DNA of 21,220 bases from JAVBLQ01 sp031553435 (GTDB lineage: Bacteria; Bacteroidota; Bacteroidia; Bacteroidales; Azobacteroidaceae): positions 1-21,220 of the forward strand of contig JAVBLQ010000121.1 of the NCBI GenBank assembly GCA_031553435.1, written 5' to 3'. The position numbers and the translations under genes were made by a program. The notes below the pieces were generated by a model. The model made no database searches, was not told the DNA's origin, and saw only the letters and a program-made list of their open reading frames with translations. Positions 7,797-12,962 of the stretch are shown piece after piece. The stretch's first letter is position 1, and each line of letters opens with the position of its first letter.

Positions 7797-8213
7797 ATGA
7801 ATAACTGTTTATATTGTGATAGAAACCAGATACAAAAAGATCTGATGATCGAAATTTGTGATTTGAGCGTTTCAACCGTTTTCCTTTTTAAGGAACAAAC
7901 ATATAAAGGCAGATGTGTGGTTGCCTATAAAGACCACAGTGTGGAACTTTATGAATTAAAAGACGATGAATTGCTGTCTTTTATGAAAGACGTAAATAAA
8001 GTGGCGGCGGCCATGAAGGAACTCTATAATCCTGAAAAAATTAACTACGGAGCATATTCGGATAAATTGAAACACCTTCATATACACTTAGCGCCTAAGT
8101 ATGTGGATGGCGCTGACTTTGGCGGAACATTTACAATGAATCCCCAAAAAGTATATCTTACAGATGAAGAATATGCCCGAATGGTAGAACAAATCAAGAA
8201 AGAACTTTGTTAA
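7797..8213 (+). CDS. HIT-family nucleotide hydrolase/transferase-like protein
   Basis: This 138-residue histidine-triad protein has the motif HLHIHLAP with H93, H95 and H97. In this superfamily the last histidine is normally the catalytic nucleophile attacking a nucleoside phosphate. An N-terminal CLYC pair (C4, C7) resembles the partial zinc site of many HIT proteins, and H47 could be a further ligand. The substrate is unknown. HIT enzymes usually hydrolyse AMP-linked or dinucleoside compounds, or act as nucleotidylyltransferases. It sits between uxaB and uxaA on the same strand, so a role tied to uronate metabolism is possible but not shown. Length and motif are normal for the family. Confidence 0.87.
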   Translation: MNNCLYCDRNQIQKDLMIEICDLSVSTVFLFKEQTYKGRCVVAYKDHSVELYELKDDELLSFMKDVNKVAAAMKELYNPEKINYGAYSDKLKHLHIHLAPKYVDGADFGGTFTMNPQKVYLTDEEYARMVEQIKKELC

Positions 8214-8301
8214 ACTGAAAGTTGAAAGCTGAAAATTGAAAGTGAAATAATTCATTTCGTACAGCTTTCAACTTTCAGTTTTTAATTTTCAATTTTCAAT
8301 T
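8213..8301. repeat. Hairpin H7 with perfect 19-bp arms, HIT-uxaA spacer
   Basis: AACTGAAAGTTGAAAGCTG at 8213-8231 has its exact reverse complement at 8262-8280. The arms are made of TGAAAGT-type 7-bp units. Further units (AATTTTC) extend the right side to 8301, and a short inner stem (GAAAT/ATTTC) closes the loop. It begins on the last base of the upstream stop and ends 6 nt before the uxaA ATG. Confidence 0.9.
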
Positions 8302-8307
8302 AATGAA

Positions 8308-9795
8308 ATGAACAAGTATCTAAAAATCAGTCCAAACGATAATGTTTGTGTCGCCCTCGAAGTTTTAAACCCAGGCGATGTGCTTAACATTGACGGATCC
8401 GGTATTTCAATAAAGGAAACAATTGAAACCGGACATAAATTTGCCATCCGTGATATAAAAAACGAAGAGAATATCGTTAAATATGGTTATCCTATCGGAC
8501 ATGCCATTGTTGATATCCAAGCCGGTCAACATGTTCATACACACAATGTAAAAACGAACTTGCACGATAATCTTCAATATGCTTACCGTCCGGTGAACCC
8601 GGTATTGGATATCCCTAAAAGTGATTTGAAAATCAAGGGATATTTACGCTATAACGGAGACATGGGAATTCGCAATGAATTGTGGATTGTCCCTACTGTC
8701 GGTTGTGTTAACGGACAAGCCCAAGCCATTATCCAACGTGTGAAGAGCGAATTGGACGTAAGCCATATCGATGATATTCATGTCTATACACACAGTTATG
8801 GCTGTTCTCAATTAGGAGATGATCATGTCAATACCCAAAGAGCTTTGGCCGCATTAGCCAAGCATCCGAATGCCGGTGGAGTACTTGTGCTCAGCTTGGG
8901 TTGTGAAAACAATCAACAGTCGGATTTCAAAGTAGCTATGGGCGAATGGGATCCCGAAAGAGTTCGTTTCCTCATCTCCCAGGAAGTGGAAGATGAAGTT
9001 GAAACCGGCTTTGAAATGATGAAAGAGTTGGTAGAACGCATGAAAAAAGATAAGCGAGAAGAACTGCCTCTCTCCCTGCTCAAAGTAGGTTTGAAATGTG
9101 GAGGAAGCGACGGATTTTCCGGCATTACTGCCAATCCTTTAGTCGGTCGTTTTTCAGACTGGTTAATTGTGCAGGGCGGAAGTACCATCCTCACCGAGGT
9201 TCCTGAAATGTTTGGTGCGGAAACCATTTTGATGGATAGAGCCATAAACAATGATGTATTCAACAGAACCGTCAGTCTGATCAATAATTTCAAGGAATAT
9301 TTCCGTAAATTCGATCAGCCGATTTATGAAAATCCTTCTCCGGGAAACAAAAAAGGTGGTATCACTACTTTGGAAGACAAATCATTAGGTTGTACTCAAA
9401 AAGGAGGAAATGCAGAAGTAGTAGATGTACTCGACTATGCAGATCCGATCAAAAATAAAGGATTAAACCTATTGAATGCTCCGGGTAATGACCTGGTAGC
9501 TTCATCGGCTTTAGCACTTTCAGGTTGTCAGTTGGTGCTTTTCACCACCGGACGCGGAACTCCATTCGGTAGTTTTGTTCCGACCATGAAAATATCGACT
9601 AACAGCAAACTTTATAACTTCAAACACAACTGGATTGATTTCAATGCAGGGACTTTATTGGAGGGAGAAAGCATGGATCACACGTTGAAACGTTTTATCG
9701 ATTTCATTGTTGAGGTTGCCGATGGTAAGAAATTGAAACACGAAGAAACCGGATTCAAGGAAATAGCAATTTTCAAGACCGGCGTTACACTCTAA
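8308..9795 (+). CDS. uxaA: Altronate dehydratase UxaA
   Basis: This enzyme dehydrates D-altronate to 2-keto-3-deoxygluconate and links UxaB to KdgK. The 495 residues match the full-length form. An N-terminal SAF-type domain (about 1-100, with QAGQHVHTHN) is joined to the large C-terminal GD_AH catalytic domain (about 110-495). Conserved cysteine and glycine motifs of that domain are visible: YGCSQLGDDH, LSLGCENNQQ and LKCGGSDGFSGITANP. These probably contribute to the metal site. The start at 8308 is preferred, because the ATG five bases earlier (8303) runs into a stop after two codons. It is the last + strand gene of the cluster and is followed by a strong hairpin. Confidence 0.95.
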   Translation: MNKYLKISPNDNVCVALEVLNPGDVLNIDGSGISIKETIETGHKFAIRDIKNEENIVKYGYPIGHAIVDIQAGQHVHTHNVKTNLHDNLQYAYRPVNPVLDIPKSDLKIKGYLRYNGDMGIRNELWIVPTVGCVNGQAQAIIQRVKSELDVSHIDDIHVYTHSYGCSQLGDDHVNTQRALAALAKHPNAGGVLVLSLGCENNQQSDFKVAMGEWDPERVRFLISQEVEDEVETGFEMMKELVERMKKDKREELPLSLLKVGLKCGGSDGFSGITANPLVGRFSDWLIVQGGSTILTEVPEMFGAETILMDRAINNDVFNRTVSLINNFKEYFRKFDQPIYENPSPGNKKGGITTLEDKSLGCTQKGGNAEVVDVLDYADPIKNKGLNLLNAPGNDLVASSALALSGCQLVLFTTGRGTPFGSFVPTMKISTNSKLYNFKHNWIDFNAGTLLEGESMDHTLKRFIDFIVEVADGKKLKHEETGFKEIAIFKTGVTL

Positions 9796-9798
9796 GAG

Positions 9799-9847
9799 TG
9801 AAAAATGAAGAATGAAGAATGAAAAATTCTTCATTCTTCATTTTTCA
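9799..9847. repeat. Hairpin H8, 21-bp perfect stem between convergent genes; likely bidirectional terminator
   Basis: The arms at 9799-9819 and 9827-9847 are perfect 21-bp complements around a 7-nt A-rich loop. They are built from AATGAAG-type 7-bp units, as in H3. It occupies the whole gap between the uxaA stop (9793-9795) and the stop of the convergent DUF5606 gene (9849-9851). T-runs at the ends of both arms make it a plausible terminator in either direction. Confidence 0.88.
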
Positions 9848-9848
9848 T

Positions 9849-10385
9849 TTACTTCTTGCTTCTGCCTGTTCTTTTCACTACTTCTTTTTTTGCAGTGGCA
9901 GTTTTGCCTCCCATATCTTTTTTCGGTTGTTTCTCTTTTTTGGGAGGTTCTATTTTGGCAACTTCTTTATCTTCAGAGCCTTCCTCTTCTTCTTCAACCG
10001 TTTCGAAGTCTGTCAGATTTGCGTCGACCAACAAATTATACCAATTGAATAATTTTTTGATGTCAGTAGGATATACTTTTTCCCTATCGAAATTAGGTAA
10101 TATTTCTGCAAATTGTTTTCTGAAAGTCTCTGGGTCAGCCTTAGATGAAACTTCTATTTTAGCTCCGTTTTGTTTTTCTTTCAAAACAGTAAGAACCTTT
10201 GAAAGAGGCATTTCATCTTCAGTTGTATAAATTGCAATATCTCCTAAGGAAACAACTTTATCACTAGCGTAGGCAGGAATCCGTTTGCCGTCAACCAATG
10301 ATTCCACAACATACATATTCTTTCCTTGAGAAACTAATTTGAATAATCCCGGCTTTCCGGAAATAGATAAGATTTTCTTCAGCAT
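9849..10385 (-). CDS. DUF5606-family protein
   Basis: This 178-residue protein is predicted to be cytoplasmic, with no signal peptide or membrane segment. The N-terminal part (about 1-140, starting MLKKILSISGKPGLFKLVSQGKNMY) resembles the small Bacteroidota family annotated as DUF5606, whose function is unknown. The C-terminal 45 residues are low-complexity: an acidic run (VEEEEEGSEDKE) followed by a lysine/proline-rich basic tail ending TGRSKK. Such a tail could bind nucleic acid, but that is inference. The gene converges on uxaA and has its own promoter upstream of 10385. The start codon (CAT at 10383-10385) is the only sensible one. Confidence 0.85.
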   Translation of the reverse strand: MLKKILSISGKPGLFKLVSQGKNMYVVESLVDGKRIPAYASDKVVSLGDIAIYTTEDEMPLSKVLTVLKEKQNGAKIEVSSKADPETFRKQFAEILPNFDREKVYPTDIKKLFNWYNLLVDANLTDFETVEEEEEGSEDKEVAKIEPPKKEKQPKKDMGGKTATAKKEVVKRTGRSKK

Positions 10386-10448
10386 AATGATTAAGTAATA
10401 GTTTTAAGTTTTATGTTCTACATATTACACATTGAACCTATTTGCATG

Positions 10449-10479
10449 CAAAAGTAATATTCTCAGACAAACTTGCAAA
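10449..10479 (-). promoter_or_regulatory. Predicted Bacteroidota-type promoter of the DUF5606 gene
   Basis: Read on the minus strand, TTTG (10479-10476) is followed after 19 bases by TACTTTTG (10456-10449), an exact match to the Bacteroidota -33/-7 consensus TTTG...TAnnTTTG. Transcription would begin near 10442, leaving a leader of about 55 nt. Confidence 0.65.
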
Positions 10480-10753
10480 ATTTTAGAATTGAAAAAGGCG
10501 AAATAAAAGTTATCTTGACTTTTTAACTTGATTTAGTTGATTAATTAGTTTCTAATTATACAAATTAACATGAAAGCGAGTGTTAAGAGTGTCGCTAAGA
10601 TTAATTTGTATTATTCAAAATGTGACCGGTGTGAAGATTTTTTTAATAGTTTAAACAGCTTGTCAGAGTCTTTGTGTTTAAAACATTCATGTTACTTGTA
10701 TTATGATATTTGGTTCAAAATTCAATTCTTAATCAAACAAAAAGATACTTATA
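10480..10753. other. AT-rich intergenic stretch between the DUF5606 and dapF promoters
   Basis: I see no convincing gene here. There is a small palindrome (TAATTAG at 10542-10548 with CTAATTA at 10552-10558). A 68-codon open frame (10570-10776) reads as F/L/Y/C-rich sequence unlike a folded protein and runs through the dapF promoter. No tRNA-like fold was found by eye. Confidence 0.5.
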
Positions 10754-10785
10754 TTTGTTTATATTTGTCATTATGATTACATTTG
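10754..10785 (+). promoter_or_regulatory. Predicted promoter of dapF-dapL
   Basis: TTTG at 10754-10757 is followed after 20 bases by TACATTTG at 10778-10785, matching the Bacteroidota promoter consensus. Two further TATATTTG boxes (10750-10757 and 10760-10767) overlap it, so the exact start is uncertain. Initiation near 10792 would fit a dapF start at 10828 better than the earlier ATG at 10798. Confidence 0.55.
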
Positions 10786-10827
10786 CAAAGTAAAAATATG
10801 AATTTATCAAAATTAAACCGAAATGAA

Positions 10828-11661
10828 ATGATGATAAACTTTACTAAAATGCATGGAACAGGAAATGATTATGTTTATATCAATTGTTTCAAAGAAAAAA
10901 TTGAAAATCCGGAACAACTTGCTCGTTTTGTGAGTGATCGCCATAAAGGAATTGGTTCAGACGGACTTGTGTTGATTATGCCCTCTGAAATTGCGGATTT
11001 CAGAATGCGTATGTTTAATGCTGATGGATCAGAAGCAGAAATGTGCGGAAATGCATCCCGTTGTGTTGGTAAATATGTTTTTGATAATCATTTGACGACA
11101 AAAAAAGAAATCACTCTTGAAACAAAGGCCGGCATCAAACATCTGAAATTATTTTCTGTGAATAATAAAATAGAAAAAGTTTGTGTGGATATGGGAGAGC
11201 CTGTCAAAAATGATTCGTTCATTGATCAACCGGTAATTATTGATGCTATGCAATACCATTTAACCAGTGTTTCTATGGGAAATCCTCATGCTGTCATTTT
11301 CCAACAAAATATAGATGACTTACCCATTGAAAATATTGGCCGGAAAATCGAAAATAATCCGGCCTTCCCGAATAAAACCAATGTGGAATTTGTAGAAATA
11401 CAATCACGAAATCATGCGCGAATGCGTGTTTGGGAACGTGGAGCCGGAGAAACTCAGGCTTGTGGCACAGGAGCTTGTGCCGTGCTTGTTGCCGGAGTAT
11501 TGAATAATTTATTAAGCAGAAAAGCGACAATCACACTTCCCGGAGGTGATCTGGAAATCGAATGGAATCAAAAAGATAATCATGTATATATGACGGGAGA
11601 TGCAGTTCACGTATTTAATGGAGAATTCTCCATTTTCAATTCTAAAAAATTATGGCTTTAA
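10828..11661 (+). CDS. dapF: Diaminopimelate epimerase
   Basis: DapF converts LL-diaminopimelate to meso-diaminopimelate for peptidoglycan and lysine, using two cysteines as acid and base. From the ATG at 10828 the protein has 277 residues and opens MMINFTKMHGTGND, the canonical N-terminus. The catalytic cysteines are C73 (in MCGNASRC) and C212 (in QACGTGACA). C73 falls exactly at the E. coli residue number, which supports this start. Earlier in-frame starts exist (TTG 10783, ATG 10798), but they add a non-conserved extension and lie in or next to the promoter. The gene overlaps dapL by 10 bp, indicating translational coupling. Confidence 0.93.
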   Translation: MMINFTKMHGTGNDYVYINCFKEKIENPEQLARFVSDRHKGIGSDGLVLIMPSEIADFRMRMFNADGSEAEMCGNASRCVGKYVFDNHLTTKKEITLETKAGIKHLKLFSVNNKIEKVCVDMGEPVKNDSFIDQPVIIDAMQYHLTSVSMGNPHAVIFQQNIDDLPIENIGRKIENNPAFPNKTNVEFVEIQSRNHARMRVWERGAGETQACGTGACAVLVAGVLNNLLSRKATITLPGGDLEIEWNQKDNHVYMTGDAVHVFNGEFSIFNSKKLWL

Positions 11662-12884
11662 TAAACGAACAATTCTTAAAATTATCCGGAAACTACTTAT
11701 TTTCCGAAGTGGCACAACGAGTAAAAAAATATAAACAACAACATCCGAATGATAAGGTAATCAGTTTGGGAATCGGCGATGTAACCCAACCATTGGCGCC
11801 TGCAATCATTGAGGCAATGCACAAGGCTGTGGACGAGATGGCTCATGAATCTACCATGCGCGGATATGCTCCTGAAACCGGTTATCCGTTTCTGATCGAA
11901 GCTATAATCAAAAATGATTTCAATTCAAGAGGAATCACTTTGGAACCGGATGAAATTTTTGTCAGCGATGGAGCCAAAAGCGATACGGGGAATATAGGAG
12001 ATATATTATGCACTCAAAATATTGTAGCGCTCACAGATCCTGTCTATCCTGTGTACGTAGATACCAATGTGATGGCAGGGCGGGCAGGACATCTCAAAGA
12101 TGGATTATGGAACAATATTATTTATCTGCCTTGTACCCCTGATAATCATTTTGTGCCGGAAGTTCTTACCCAAAAAGTGGATGTTGTTTACTTATGTTAT
12201 CCTAATAATCCGACAGGCACAACATTAACCAAAGATCAGATAAAAGAATGGGTCGATTATGCTTTGGATCGACAAGCTTTGATATTATTTGATGCTGCTT
12301 ATGAGTCTTTTATCTCAGAAGATAATGTTCCTCACAGCATTTATGAAATAGAAGGAGCCAAAAAAGTAGCTGTCGAATTCAGAAGCTTCTCCAAAACCGC
12401 CGGTTTTACAGGCGTTCGTTGCGGATACACGGTTATTCCCAAAGAGTTAATGGTGTCGGACAAAACAGGACAGCAATATTCGTTGAATCAGTTCTGGAGA
12501 CGCCGTCAATCTACAAAATTCAATGGAACAGCGTATGTTGTTCAACGAGCCGCCGAAGCAATATATTCTCCCGAAGGGAAAAAACAAGTAAAGGAAACCA
12601 TACAATATTACATGGAAAATGCCCGGATTATCCGTGAAGGGCTCGAATCTGTGGGAATGACCGTTTTCGGAGGTGTCAATGCTCCCTATATCTGGCTGAA
12701 AACTCCGGACAATATTTCTTCATGGGATTTTTTTGATTATTTGTTGAATGAATTGCAAATCGTCACTACACCCGGAGTCGGCTTCGGCAAAAGCGGAGAG
12801 GGTTTTGTCCGGCTCACTGCTTTCGGAAAAAGAGAAGACACAATAGAAGCAATTAAAAAAATTTGTCAAAAACCTGCTATATAA
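11652..12884 (+). CDS. dapL: LL-diaminopimelate aminotransferase
   Basis: DapL is a fold-type I PLP enzyme that makes LL-diaminopimelate directly from tetrahydrodipicolinate and glutamate, bypassing the succinylase/acetylase steps. The 410 residues match known DapL proteins. The N-terminus (MALINEQFLKLSGNYLFSEVAQRV) is typical, and GIGDVTQPLAP binds substrate. The PLP lysine is K248 in SFSKTAGFTGVRCGY. YPNNPTG near residues 182-188 is the conserved aminotransferase segment. Its overlap with dapF, the next enzyme of the pathway, supports the assignment. A poor TTTC/TACCTTTG promoter downstream suggests that transcription of the next gene is separate. Confidence 0.95.
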   Translation: MALINEQFLKLSGNYLFSEVAQRVKKYKQQHPNDKVISLGIGDVTQPLAPAIIEAMHKAVDEMAHESTMRGYAPETGYPFLIEAIIKNDFNSRGITLEPDEIFVSDGAKSDTGNIGDILCTQNIVALTDPVYPVYVDTNVMAGRAGHLKDGLWNNIIYLPCTPDNHFVPEVLTQKVDVVYLCYPNNPTGTTLTKDQIKEWVDYALDRQALILFDAAYESFISEDNVPHSIYEIEGAKKVAVEFRSFSKTAGFTGVRCGYTVIPKELMVSDKTGQQYSLNQFWRRRQSTKFNGTAYVVQRAAEAIYSPEGKKQVKETIQYYMENARIIREGLESVGMTVFGGVNAPYIWLKTPDNISSWDFFDYLLNELQIVTTPGVGFGKSGEGFVRLTAFGKREDTIEAIKKICQKPAI

Positions 12885-12897
12885 CATATAATTTCCT

Positions 12898-12928
12898 TTT
12901 CTCTCTTTCGCCAAAATGCCTACCTTTG
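12898..12928 (+). promoter_or_regulatory. Predicted promoter of the GH67/GH20-like gene
   Basis: TACCTTTG at 12921-12928 matches the Bacteroidota -7 box. The -33 element, TTTC at 12898-12901 with 19-base spacing, matches three of four positions. The leader to the ATG at 12963 would be about 28 nt and contains the CACAG repeats. Confidence 0.5.
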
Positions 12929-12942
12929 TTGTGAATTTTAAA

Positions 12943-12961
12943 ACAGCACAGCACAGCACAG
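12943..12961 (+). repeat. 5-bp tandem repeat (ACAGC) in the 5' leader
   Basis: ACAGC occurs three times in a row, followed by ACAG, ending one base before the ATG at 12963. The tract lies in the ribosome-binding region of the downstream glycosidase gene. Slippage would change the spacing between transcript start and start codon. Confidence 0.8.
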
Positions 12962-12962
12962 T

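Noticed and set aside
1575..9847. Spacer repeats as a CRISPR array or insertion sequence
   Set aside because: Units are only 7-8 bp with no unique spacers, sites are dispersed between genes, no cas gene or transposase is present, and no target-site duplication was seen.
9812..10230. Three + strand open frames opposite the DUF5606 gene
   Set aside because: They are F/L/S-rich, antisense to a K/E-rich coding sequence, and begin inside the hairpin. They are complementary shadows.
10570..10776. 68-codon open frame between the DUF5606 gene and dapF
   Set aside because: It is rich in F, L, Y, C and K as expected from random AT-rich DNA, shows no recognisable motif, and its 3' end overlaps the promoter boxes of dapF.
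10783..10827. Longer dapF reading frame starting at TTG 10783 or ATG 10798
   Set aside because: The extra 10-15 residues are not part of the DapF fold. They overlap or abut the predicted promoter, and the start at 10828 places the catalytic cysteine at the usual residue 73.
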